From Sipunculus nudus (Eukaryota > Annelida > Sipuncula > Golfingiida > Sipunculidae): a stretch of 64,000 bases of DNA. The stretch spans positions 1,451,579 through 1,515,578 of the forward strand of contig CM049307.1 in assembly GCA_026874595.1 (NCBI GenBank), written 5' to 3'. The position numbers and the translations under genes were made by a program. This document shows positions 45,320-56,600 of the stretch, one piece after another. Under the pieces are notes generated by a model, which worked only from the letters and a program-made list of their open reading frames with translations, made no database searches and was not told the origin of the DNA. Positions within the stretch are counted from its first letter, which is position 1. Each line of letters starts with the position of its first letter.

Positions 45320-46200
45320 TAGGTGACATCTGCAAATAGGAACTACAAGCTCATGACCACAGTCCTGCTTCATTAAGGTGACACATGCAAATGGGAATTA
45401 CAAGTTCATTACCACAGAGCTGCTTCATTAAGGTGACACATGCAAAAGATAATTAAGAGCTCATGACCACAGAGCTGCTTCATTAAGGTGACATTTGCAA
45501 ATAGGAACTACAAGCTCATGACCACAGAGCTGCTTCATTAAGGTGACACATGCAAAAGATAATTAAGACCTCATGACCACAGAGCTGCTTCATTAAGGTG
45601 ACATTTGCAAACAGGAACTACAAGCTCATGACCACAGTCCTGCTTCATTAAGGTGACACATGCAAATGGGAATTACAAGCTCATGACAACAGAGCTGCTT
45701 CATTAAGGTGACACATGCAAAAGATAATTAAGAGCTCATGACCACAGAGCTGCTTCATTAAGGTGACATTTGCAAATAGGAACTACAAGCTCATGACCAC
45801 AGAGCTGCTTCATTAAGGTGACACATGCAAATGGGAATCATGAGCTCATGACCACAGAGCTACTTCTTTAAGGTGACATCTTCAAATGGGAACTACAAGC
45901 TCATGACCACTAAGTTGCTTCATCAATTAAGGTAACACATGCAAATGGGAATTACCAGCTTTCGACCACAGAGCTGCTTCATCAAGGTGACATCTGCAAA
46001 TAGGAACTACAAGCTCATGACAACAGAGCTACTTCATTAAGGTGACATCTGCAAATGGGAACTACAAGCTCATGACCAAAGAGCTGCTTCATTAAGGTGA
46101 CACATGCAAAAGATAATTAAGAGCTCATGACCACAGAGCTGCTTCATTAAGTTGACATATGCAAATGGGAACTATGAGCTCATGACCACAGAGCTGCTTC
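45320..46200. repeat. 54-bp tandem array, about 16 units
   Basis: The unit has AAGGTGACA(C/T)(A/C/T)TGCAAAT, then (C/G)AACTACAAGCTCATGACCA and CAGAGCTGCTTCATTA. Variants alternate (ATGCAAATGGGAATTAC, ATTTGCAAATAGGAAC, ATGCAAAAGATAATTAAG) with irregular order. Many units carry the octamer ATGCAAAT or its palindromic form ATTTGCAAAT. Confidence 0.9.
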
Positions 46201-46427
46201 AAATATTCCAAGTCTTTTCTGCAAAATCAAGAAATTACTTATTGAGCAAATTACAGGAAATCTTAATCGATCAAAATCTATTCTGTTCAAGATGTGATTA
46301 ATGAAGCACTGTCCATGAGACTGGATGATGGATATAGATTTTTCATCCATATTTTGAACCATGTAGAAAGGACCTGTTTGCATGTATTAGACTGCTAGGG
46401 TTGCCCACATGGTCAGTTTTTCTGTCA

Positions 46428-47530
46428 GCTGCAGACACCCATTCAGTATGACTTGGTGATAATTCTTCTAAACCCCAGACACCCATTCAGTATGACTTGG
46501 TGATAATTCTTCTAAACCCCAGACACCCATTCAGTATGACTTGGTGATAATTCTTCTAAACCCCAGACACCCATTCAGTATGACTTGGTGATAATTCTTC
46601 TAAACCCCAGACACCCATTCAGTATGACTTGGTGATAATTCTTCTAAACCCCAGACACCCATTCAGTATGACTTGGTGATAATTCTTCTAAACCCCAGAC
46701 ACCCATTCAGTATGACTTGGTGATAATTCTTCTAAACCCAAGAGACCCATTCAGTATGACTTGGTGTTAGTTCTTCTAAACCCCAGACACCCATTCAGTA
46801 TGACTTGGTGATAATTCTTCTAAACCCCAGACACCCATTCAGTATGACTTGGTGATAATTCTTCTAAACCCCAGACACCCATTCAGTATGACTTGGTGAT
46901 AATTCTTCTAAACCCCAGACACCCATTCAGTATGACTTGGTGATAATTCTTCTAAACCCCAGAGACCCATTCAGTATGACTTGGTGATAATTCTTCTAAA
47001 CCCCAGACACCCATTCAGTATGACTTGGTGATAATTCTTCTAAACCCCAGACACCCATTCAGTATGACTTGGTGATAATTCTTCTAAACCCCAGACACCC
47101 ATTCAGTATGACTTGGTGATAATTCTTCTAAACCCAAGAGACCCATTCAGTATGACTTGGTGTTAGTTCTTCTAAACCCCAGACACCCATTCAGTATGAC
47201 TTGGTGATAATTCTTCTAAACCCCAGACACCCATTCAGTATGACTTGGTGATAATTCTTCTAAACCCCAGACACCCATTCAGTATGACTTGGTGATAATT
47301 CTTCTAAACCCCAGACACCCATTCAGTATGACTTGGTGATAATTCTTCTAAACCCCAGAGACCCATTCAGTATGACTTGGTGATAATTCTTCTAAACCCC
47401 AGACACCCATTCAGTATGACTTGGTGATAATTCTTCTAAACCCCAGACACCCATTCAGTATGACTTGGTGATAATTCTTCTAAACCCCAGACACCCATTC
47501 AGTATGACTTGGTGATAATTCTTCTAAACC
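46428..47530. repeat. 44-bp minisatellite, about 25 units, with 396-bp higher-order period
   Basis: The unit reads CCCCAGACACCCATTCAGTA, TGACTTGGTGATAATTCTTC, TAAA. Two variant units (CCCAAGAGACCC...GGTGTTAG and CCCCAGAGACCC) recur at 46741/47137 and 46961/47357, each exactly 396 bases (nine units) apart. The remaining units are almost identical. Confidence 0.95.
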
Positions 47531-47744
47531 TCTTTGAAGGCAAAAGTAACTAAAGTGATGATATATGACAAATCAATTGGGTAAATGAAACAAGTATGGT
47601 ATAAGCATATCCTGTAACATGTGTGCATTATTTTGATCACAGAGGTCGTTTATTCATACATACTGTTTTAAGAAGTTAATATTTACCCCTTGGGAACCTG
47701 AAAGACTTCCTTTACAGAGTTGAATTTCAACAATGTGGTTCTTC
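47531..47744. other. Short unassigned sequence
   Basis: Nothing recognised between the minisatellite and the family D 5' end. Confidence 0.4.
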
Positions 47745-48910
47745 ACTTTTTAGAAAACCTGTGAGCTTATGCGATGGTGGGGCGTCGTCCGTCGTGCATC
47801 GTCCGTTGTGCATCATCTGTACGTTAACCATAGCTATCTCAAAAAGGAGCTAGCATCACCAAATTTTATGCAAAAAATTAGTCATCTAAAAAACTCTATA
47901 GGATTTTGCTTATTTTTTGGCTAACTGCATTTTCTTAGATTTTATTGGGAAAATGCTAAAAAAACCTTTAAAAAATCTTCTTCTCTGAAACTTTTCAGCC
48001 CAATTGTCCAATATTTCACAGAAATGATTCCTAATTAATCTCTTTCAAGTTTGTTTGAATGGTTTAAGTTTGATGATTTTCGGTTGAGTTACAGGAAGTT
48101 GAACTTAGTCATTTGTCCAAAAAAGCATACTAAAATTACAATCTCAGTAACAGCTGGAGCTATCATCACCAAATTTTATGCCAATGTTGGTCACATGAGT
48201 CATATCTGAAATTGAGGTATTGGTGGCGCCAACTGCATCCCCCTTTTTTGTACAGGGGTCATCAGTGCCCGTATCATACTGAGGGCTACAAAAAACTTCT
48301 TCTGTGAAACCATATGGCAAAATTGTTTATAATCGTATAGCAATGATCCTAGGGTAGTGCTTTCTGACGTTTGTTCAAATGGTCTCAGTTCAGTGACTTT
48401 TGGCCAAGTTATGGGAAGCTGTCAAACAGAACATGTGTAGTCTGTAAATACTACCAGTACCCATGTGGTCATGTTTTCCGGGATATTTTATTATACAAAG
48501 GAGACAGTATAAAAAGTTTCTAGGCTATAGGTTGCGGGAGCCATTCCTCCGACTACCAAGTGAATAATAATGTCTTACCTGGCACATATTTCGTATGGGA
48601 CAAATAATCCAATATATATCGCAATACAGTTCATATATGACTGCGATATAGTAAACAATGGTCAGGTGATACCAGTTGATGACGTCAGTCAATACGACGT
48701 CATGCTCCATCACCCTTTGTGACATCATTATTATGTTATAATCAGCTCTCACTACCATGGGCATGGAAGTCCATATGTGTAGTTTTGGGGGCTCATTATA
48801 ATAATAAGTTAAAAGGGCGGAGCATTTGGGCTGTGGTGGATAGGTCAATTAAGCAACAGGTTAAGAGTTCACTCAGTGCAGTAGCTGCATTCTATTTATA
48901 GCTTTGGCAG
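47745..48910 (+). repeat. Family D element, 5' part, with an unrelated insert
   Basis: Starts TTTTTAGAAAACCTGTGAGC with GGGGCGTCGTCCGTCGTGC. It shares GGAGCTATCATCACCAAATTTT and AGGTATTGGTGGCGCCAACT with 31691 and 52486. About 48421-48845 is not D-like, after which D text resumes (CAACAGGTTAAGAGTTCACT). Family A copy 3 follows. Confidence 0.65.
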
Positions 48911-48991
48911 ACTCCCAACTGTATTTACCATACATATTCTTCTATATAGTTCCTATGTACATGCCAGAAATTAAGTCTGTTAAGTATAATT

Positions 48992-50422
48992 GCATCCGCC
49001 AAAACAGAGTTTTGCGGATACTATGTTTTCAGCTGCACGCTGCCGCCGCCGCGTAGGTGTCCGGAACTCCTCCTTAACCGCTGGGCGGAATTTTACGAAA
49101 CCCGGGATTATGTTCGGGTCACATGTGAACTGCTGCACCCCGATTTTGTTTTGACCTCTGACCTTTCCTCTGCGCTCTGCGTCCGTTTGTGCGTCTGTTT
49201 CCACACATAAACCCACATATCTCGGGAACCTTTTGAAGGATCAGGAAAATTATTTTTGCACAAATGTAGCCCTTGGAGAGCTTTATAACATATACAAAAA
49301 ATGGTGGTGCCACCTGCAACCATGTTTGCACAGTGTCCATCTGTTCGTCTGCCTTGGGTTAAAATCACTCCTATCTCTGCAGTGACTTGACTAATTCAGC
49401 TGAAATTTGGCATGCGTATACATCCTAGATAGCTTTTCTGATTTTGTGACAGGTGGCGCCACCTACATTCAAGTTCACGCTGCAGACATGCAAGCTCATA
49501 TCTCATGAACTGTTTGACCGATCAGGAAAATTTTTATGCACAAATGTAGCCCTTGGAGAGCTTTATAACATACACAAAAAATGGTGGCGCCACCTGCAAC
49601 CATGTTTGCACAGTGTCCATCTGTTTGTCTGCCTTGGGTTAAAATCACTCATATCTCTGCAGTGACTTGACTAATTCACCTAAAATTCAGCATGCGTATA
49701 CATTCTGGAAAGCTTTTCTGATTTTATGACAGGTGGCGCCACCTACATTCACGTTTACGCTGCAGACATCCAAGCTCATATCTCGGGAACCGTTTGACCG
49801 ATTGGGCCAAAATTTTGCATGTGTATAGATCTCACATAGCTCTTTATCATATGCAAAACTGGTGGCGCCACCTGCAGCCATTTTTGCACAGCTCCTATCT
49901 GTTTGTCTGCCATGGGATAAAATCACTCATATCTCGGCAGTGGTATGACATATCTGGCTAAAATTTTGCAGGTTTATACATCCCCGACAGCTCTCTTGAT
50001 TTTATGACAGGTGGCACCACCTGCATTCTAGTTTATGCAGCAGACATCCAAGCTCATATCTTGGGAACCGATTGGGCCAAAGTTTTGCATGTGTATAGTT
50101 CTCACATAGCTCTTTATCATAAGCAAAACTGGTGGCGTCACCTGCAACCATTTTTGCTCAGGGTCCATCTGATTGTCTGCCACGGGCTAAAATCACTCAT
50201 ATACATGTAGTGGTTTGACTTATCTGCCTTAAATTTTGCATATGTATACAACTTGGACGGCTTTCTGGATTTTGTGGTAGGGGGGGCAACCTTCATACAC
50301 AATTTGGCTGCAGACATCCATGCTAATATGCAACACTTCACTCTATTTCCCCTTGCCACCTAATCCATGCCTCACTTCACCCGTTCCACTCTGATTTAGG
50401 CGGATACACGTAGTCGCTTGTC
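48992..50422 (+). mobile_element. Family A Helentron-like element, copy 3 (3' hairpin cut)
   Basis: Starts GCATCCGCC with the fold-back GCGGATAC (49014-49021), then GCTGCCGCCGCCGCGTAGG. The core has about four ~280-bp units with GGTGGCGCCACC. The 3' end keeps GGCGGATACACGTAGTCGCTTGTC but lacks the second hairpin arm and CTAG, so it is truncated at about 50422. Confidence 0.8.
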
Positions 50423-50439
50423 TATTTTCCCAATTATAT

Positions 50440-50900
50440 AACTATGTTTAATTAAGATTCAATTGTTTACCAAAAAATAGATCTGAATTTTGTAAATTTT
50501 TTAAGTTATTAGCAAAAAAATAAAATCAACTTGCCCAACTTTGACCATGGCACATTTTTTTCCTGTAAGTACCATTGATTTAATTTTCACAGCATGTAAG
50601 CATAACTATTTAATTTGTTTAAATCTGAAATTTGAAAATAAAAGCTTGAAAATTAGGCTAGTAATTGATTTTTTTCTTGAGGCTTTATTGTAGTCATTTG
50701 CTTTGATAACAGATTACAGATACAGGGTCCCACTCCAGGTCACTGGAAGTCAGCTATGCCAGGGTTTCTGATTTGTTACAGTCACTGGGGAGATCCCCTG
50801 CTGTGACAGGTGTACAGTTATTCTCATATCACCACCCCAATCCCCCCCCCCCCCCACACACACACAAACCCAACCCATCAAGTGTTATGCAGTAATTGTT
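50440..50900 (+). repeat. Family B-type core fragment
   Basis: Text CCAACTTTGACCATGGCAC, CTGTAAGTACCATTGATTTAA and TTTTCACAGCATG as at 40490-40540. A C-run and (CA)n lie at 50841-50865. Confidence 0.55.
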
Positions 50901-51544
50901 ATTGTTTTCACTGTATCTCCCTAATTGTAATGCTGTTTCAATGCCAATATACAAAAACTTTTCTTGAAAAAGTAGTTCAAGGTGTAATCCAGAAGATGCC
51001 ATGTTGTGTTAATGTAGCATTTTTAAAGAAATCTATTTTCTTTTAAATGATTTAACAAATATAATTAAACCCATCAGTATGCTTAAATTTATAAAATATG
51101 AAACACATTATGAAATAAAGATACTATTTAAAATTGTGAAATCTAAACCAAGTATTATTTTTAGATATTTATTGTTTTGCAGATTTAAAAGATTTTTGTG
51201 GTAAAAAATAAATAAACATTTGTATGCATGATGTGGTGTTATCTGACAAGATTGAGATTTATGATGATGCAATTGAGAATTATGAATCAACTGTTATTGT
51301 CAGATATATATGTTAAATTGGAAATGTATAGAAATATAAACTTAAATTAGATAATAATTGATGTGATAAAAAAATCAGGATTTAATACAAACATTTGATC
51401 ATTATTTTCCTGCCTCAGCAGAATTTGAGATCAGGCTTTGTTTGTCCTGTTTTATGTTGTTAATTAGCTATATTTCAACTGTATACATTTCATAAAAAAA
51501 TACATATATATTTAATAATATATATTATACAAAAAAATAGATTC
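50901..51544. other. AT-rich stretch, nothing recognised
   Basis: About 640 AT-rich bases, no motif recognised. Confidence 0.45.
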
Positions 51545-51745
51545 AATTGAACAAATGTGTAAACTACTGAAATGTCAACAGTTTATCGAAAAACCAATTA
51601 ATGATCATGGTAATAGTACAGATCATTTGTTCACAAACTGCTCACATGCTTTAGTTTCAACATTAGGAAACACATGGTCAGGTCACAAAATATTTTTTGC
51701 AACAATTTCTTGCTCATCAATACAAACCAATCATATAAACCAACC
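51545..51745 (+). pseudogene. LINE endonuclease fragment
   Basis: Reads LLKCQQFIEKPINDHGNSTD, HLFTN...STLGNTWSGHKI. This matches the end of an APE-type endonuclease domain (QxVxxPTxxxGxxIDHI(Y/F)T...SDH), with the SDH motif changed to SGH. No RT follows in this strand. Confidence 0.7.
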
Positions 51746-51825
51746 ATGGCCTTTATTACCTCTTCCTCTTACACTTTATCTCCATTAGATATTATTTTAG
51801 ATTTTTACCTTCAAGGTCAACTTCA

Positions 51826-52052
51826 GCTGAGCACAGTGACCTATGAGTCACTTGGTTTTGTGTTGTGTGCACCCATGCCATAATTTCAGCAGTGATGTTT
51901 GTGTAATTGGTTCCTGTTCAAAATGTTTAGTACTTGCATTGTTATATACATGTAACACATGTACTTGAAAAGTAATGGTCCAGCATTAAAGCATTATACC
52001 TGCTGTATATCCCATTGCACAGGTTTGCATTAGGCCTTTAGGCCTTTTTAAT
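51826..52052 (+). repeat. Family B 3' terminus and family D 3' end
   Basis: CTTCAGCTGAGC, TGACCTATGAGTCACTTG ends at 51854, followed by D text GGTTTTGTGTTGTGTGCACC and a decayed D terminus CATTAGGCCTTTAGGCCTTT near 52028-52047. Confidence 0.6.
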
Positions 52053-52105
52053 TATTTTATTGATAAACATTTTTTCCTGTAAGCACTGTTGAATTTAATT
52101 TAATA

Positions 52106-52190
52106 TAGTCCACTGGCTAGGAGGGGTCACCGTGCACCCCCTCTGGGATTTTATGACATAGGTATTTTTAGATCCCAAAGTATGTCCAAT
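52106..52190 (+). mobile_element. Foldback element, left terminal arm (split by LINE)
   Basis: TAGTCCACTGGCTAGGAGGG onward is the inverted copy of 60733-60817, about 95% matching by eye. The element continues at 58800 after the LINE insertion. The last 16 bases (52175-52190) are the left target-site duplication of the LINE. Confidence 0.85.
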
Positions 52191-52483
52191 ATCACACATG
52201 ATAGACACATTAACATTACATAACAATGACAGAAAAAGTGAAGATGTGACAATACATTCAACAGTTTGCATACATTAGACAACACAAGGCATCAGTATAA
52301 ACAGTGCCTACATTACATTTGAACAATGTTTTACCTATTCATAAACATCAGTATTTCTAATTTTTTTCTACATAGTTCTTTTTAAATACAGGTCGATAAA
52401 ACAAAGTAAATTAATCTAACATATGTAAGTATCAGTTGGTATGTAATGTTTTCCTACAAATATGGGAGCAGCTTTTCCCATTT

Positions 52484-53622
52484 TTAGCGAACCTGTGAGC
52501 TTATGCGATGGCGCAGCGTCGTCCGTCCGTCGTCAGCCGTCCGCCATCCTCCGTCCAGGGCTGGCTTTCCGCCATCCATGGCTGTAAGTCAGAAACTGTG
52601 GGAGCTAGCAGCTCCAAATTACATGTAAGAATTCGTCACATGTGAAACTTGGTGCCCTGGAGCTTATTATTGGGTATCTGCTTTAATTTAGATTTTATAG
52701 AGAAAAAGCTTAAAAACCTTAAACCTTAACCCAGAAACGGCTAAAGCTATAATGACCAAATTTTATACCAAGTTTGTCACATATGTCATATCTGATTTTG
52801 AGGTATTGGTGGCGCCACCTACATTGATGTGTTTTTTACAAGCCAAAATGTAATTTTAAACTCTTCTAGCTTATACACTGATTTATGATGAAACTGTTCA
52901 GCTGATTGGTTTAAACTTTAAAAGAATTATTCTATGGTAGGGTTCTGCTAGTTTTATAAGAATAGATTGGGTAAATACAGTTTTAAAAAAGCATTGTAGC
53001 CAATTGAAAAAGGCTTTCTGTATTTGAAAACAGATTTGACTTCATGCTGAGTTTCAGCAGCCAAGTCAAGAGGTCACTCAGTACAAACAGGTGGGGTCCA
53101 GACATCACCATGGCAACTGACCTGGCTGGGGGGGGGTGTCTAGACAATGTGTCTAGACGTCTAGACACAGCGTCTAGACGTCTGGACACAATGTTTAGAT
53201 GCAGATTTCCCAGATTATTTGAACTATATCTTTCAACTAATTGAAAAAACTTGGTTTGCATTTTAAGCGAATTGGGGTATCATCAGGTCACATGTGAACT
53301 GCTGTGCCCTCATTTTTGGTTGACCTCTGACCTTTCCTTGCTGCCCAGCGTCCATTTGTGCATCTGTTTCCACACATAAACCCACATATCTCGGGAACCG
53401 TTTGACCGATCAGGCTAAAAATTTTGCACAAATGTACCCATATTCTGGTTTTAAAATGTCCTAGTCCGAAACTTGCAGGTCAGAAACGTCCATTTTGCTG
53501 AAATCATAATGACTAAGGTAGATATGCAGGACTTAGGAGGATCAATATTAAATTTTAAAAATAAACCTCCATTCATACTCCTAAACTTTGCACAGGTTCG
53601 CATTAGGCCTGTAGGCCTTGTT
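52484..53622 (+). mobile_element. Family D Helentron-like element nested in LINE ORF2
   Basis: 5' end TTTTTAGCGAACCTGTGAGC (T-run 52481-52485), CGTCGTCCGTCCGTCGTC, and D core text with GGTGGCGCCACC (52808-52819). The 3' end is CACAGGTTCGC (53591-53601, exact inverted copy of GCGAACCTGTG), AGGCCTGTAGGCCT (53605-53618) and CTTG ending at 53620, then TTT. At 53269-53440 it carries a family A fragment (ATCTCGGGAACCGTTTGACC). Boundaries are ambiguous within the T-runs. Confidence 0.85.
53138..53187. repeat. Cluster of GTCTAGAC palindromes
   Basis: Perfect GTCTAGAC at 53138, 53151, 53159 and 53172 and a near copy GTCTGGAC at 53180. It occurs inside the family D element and was not seen in the other D copies. 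Confidence 0.85.
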
Positions 53623-56600
53623 TCAGATGTACACACAATTTCTCTTTTTTCAGAGCTATAATATATTCTATTTTCTGTAGGTATTTCAACCTATTTCTGA
53701 ATTTTTCGAACAGGTTAATATTTTCCTCACCTCTATTTTGATATAGAGTCATTTTGTATGTAATAATCAGTTGATTGAGCAACAAATGTTTCTGAATTGG
53801 AATCATTCCAAACAGAAAAACAGTAATTTCATAGTCTGGGAAACTTAAATTGCATGATTTCATCCAAGACTGTATTTGAAGATATAAATTTCTAAAGACA
53901 AAACATTCATAAAAAAGGTGTGTAATTGTTTGTCGTAAAGGTGACAATATGAACACTGTGGACTGCCAACAAGTTTCCACTTAAATAGCCAGTAGTTTAC
54001 TGGTAAATAATTTTGTATGATTTTGAACAGAAACTCTCTGCTATACATATCCAGAGAAACTTTATGTACTGTATAATAAAACTGTTTAAAATCTTCATAA
54101 CTATGTAATCCTTTAATATCTAACCAATTAACCAGAGTAGTTGGCGTGGTGGTTCTCTGACTGATCAAAACATTATATACCCAGTTAGATGTAATATCTG
54201 ATAATCCCTTTATTCCTGCCAAAGTAACCAATCTGTCCTCCCTACTTTCTCTGTCATTTGTGTTTTCGCTTGGTGTTGACTTACACAAACTAATCCACTC
54301 TTTTGGTATTGCACTTATCATAGACCTCCACGACAGGTAAGTATTACTTGATAATTCCGGGTATCGAGTTTTAATCTCTTGCCATGTGCAGACTTTACCA
54401 GTATCATTTAAAAAATCTTGTACTCTCCTTATACCCAAGTTGTCAAAATATCTGTAGAAAAAGATGTATTGTTGACCTTTAAATAATAGTTATTCCATAG
54501 TGGTTGCATTCTAACTTTTTCTAACGATATTGGATTTCTTTTAGCAAAATGTGACCACTCTTTTTAAACAGTTTTTATAAAACACTGGTAGCTTTTTGGG
54601 TATTCTTCTCACATCAAAATTAGAGGTTATTGAGCAAGTGCCTCCCAAAGGGTATAAATAATGTTGTGAAACATATTTCCATGGCATATCTTTTCCATCT
54701 ATTAATCGGCTTATCCACATAATACTCTGTGTTTTTAAATTTGTATGCACTTCAGAAAATTTTATTCCTCCCATATCATAATGTCCAGTGAGAGTATCAT
54801 ATTTAATCTTTGGTCTCTTGCCTTTCCACAAAAATTGCTTCAATTGCATTTTAACATTTTCAAATGTTCAAATCCTGCAGGTGGAATGCACATGTTACAC
54901 ATATAAAATTTTTGGCAAAGCCAAAGTTCTACATATTTCATTGCGACCAAATATTGTAAGATTCCTGTTAGACCAGATATTGAGCACCACCTTCAGTTTT
55001 TCTTCCAATGAATGAAAATTAAGCTTTTTATTTAAATCGTTATTGTATGTATACCATATACCAAGTATTTTCATGGCTGTAACAGTAAGTTGACCCATTT
55101 GCAATTCATTGGCTTATCATTCTTCCTTTTCCATGCACCAAGCCAAGCAGCTTCCTAATTATCATAATTAACATGCAAGGTAGAGAACTCACAAAATGTT
55201 TTCAGAATATTTATAAGTGATTTAAATGAATCCACATCAGACAAGAAAAATGTAATATCATCAGCAAAGGCTGTCAGTTTAACTTCCTTGTTGCCAATCA
55301 TTAAACCTTCTACCCTTCTCTCTGCTCTAACCATATGCAATAATACTTCAATGACCAGCATAAATAGGTATGGAGATATTAGGTCACCTTGTTTTGTTCC
55401 TCCAGATAAAGGGAAATAATTAGTTGAAAATCCATTATTCAAAACACAACTTTGTGACCATGTGTGTTTCAACTTAATCCAGTTTATAAACATAGGTCCA
55501 AATCCAAAACGTTTCAATACAGAAATAACAAAAGTGTGATCAACAGAATCAAATGCTGCTGCAAAATCTGCACCAAATAATATTCCATACTTGTTTTCAA
55601 TAATACAATATTCAATCATATCAGAAATTAGGCGAACTGAGTTTCCAATATATCTCCCAGGAACAAAAGCATTTTGATCTACATGAATCAATTTGTCTAT
55701 GACTTTACTCAAACGAGCCACTAATATCTTACTCAACAACTTAGTGTCAACATTTATTAGACTTATAGGATGCCATGACTGTACGAGTCTGACATCCTTC
55801 CCTGGTTTTTCTATCAGAGTAATTACATTTTGTTTTTGACTTGTTGTTAACTCTCCAACATTAAAACATTCATTAAGACAAGTTGTCAATTCTTTACCTA
55901 ATACATGGAATAACATAAATAAAATTCCTTACTAAGACCATCATTTCCTGGTGTCTTATTATTACCCATAGCTGTCAAAGCTTTATATACAGAGTTCATT
56001 GTCATCATACCTTCACACAGTAAGGCATCATCTGTCTCTAATACTGGCAAATTGTCTATGCTATTTAACCAGTCATCACATTCCTCTTGATTTTTACCTG
56101 TTTGTCCTTTAAATCTATTAGAATAGAACTTATTAATATGAAATAATATATCCTTTTGATTTGTAAGTTCCTTACCGTTTCTATCAGCTTCCTAATATAT
56201 GATTTATTCTTGTTTCTTTTTTCAAAGTTTACAAAATATTTACTATTACACTAACCATGCTCAAACCATTGAGCCTGAGATTGTATTATAATGCCTTCTG
56301 TAATTTTGTCATAACAGACTTCCAATTCTTTCTTCAATTTTACATAATTCTTGAGGTTTACTTCATTAGGATGTTTATCTATTATGTTTTCTAATCGTTG
56401 TACCTCTTTTTCAAGTGACTGGTGATGATCTTTGAACGTTTTGTTCATTTTCTTTGAATAATTTATAGTTAACTTTCTGACACTGTATTTTAAGTATTCC
56501 CATTTTCTGCGAGCATCCAGGGACATACGATCCGCTTCTTTTTTAATAGTAACAATATATTCTTTCATCTTGCTTACATACTCAGAGTCATTAACAAGGG

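Noticed and set aside
45320-47530. CRISPR-like regular repeats
   Set aside because: Units are contiguous with no unique spacers, and the sequence is eukaryotic.
48525-48848. 107-codon minus-strand open frame
   Set aside because: No family resemblance; lies in a non-D insert inside a repeat.
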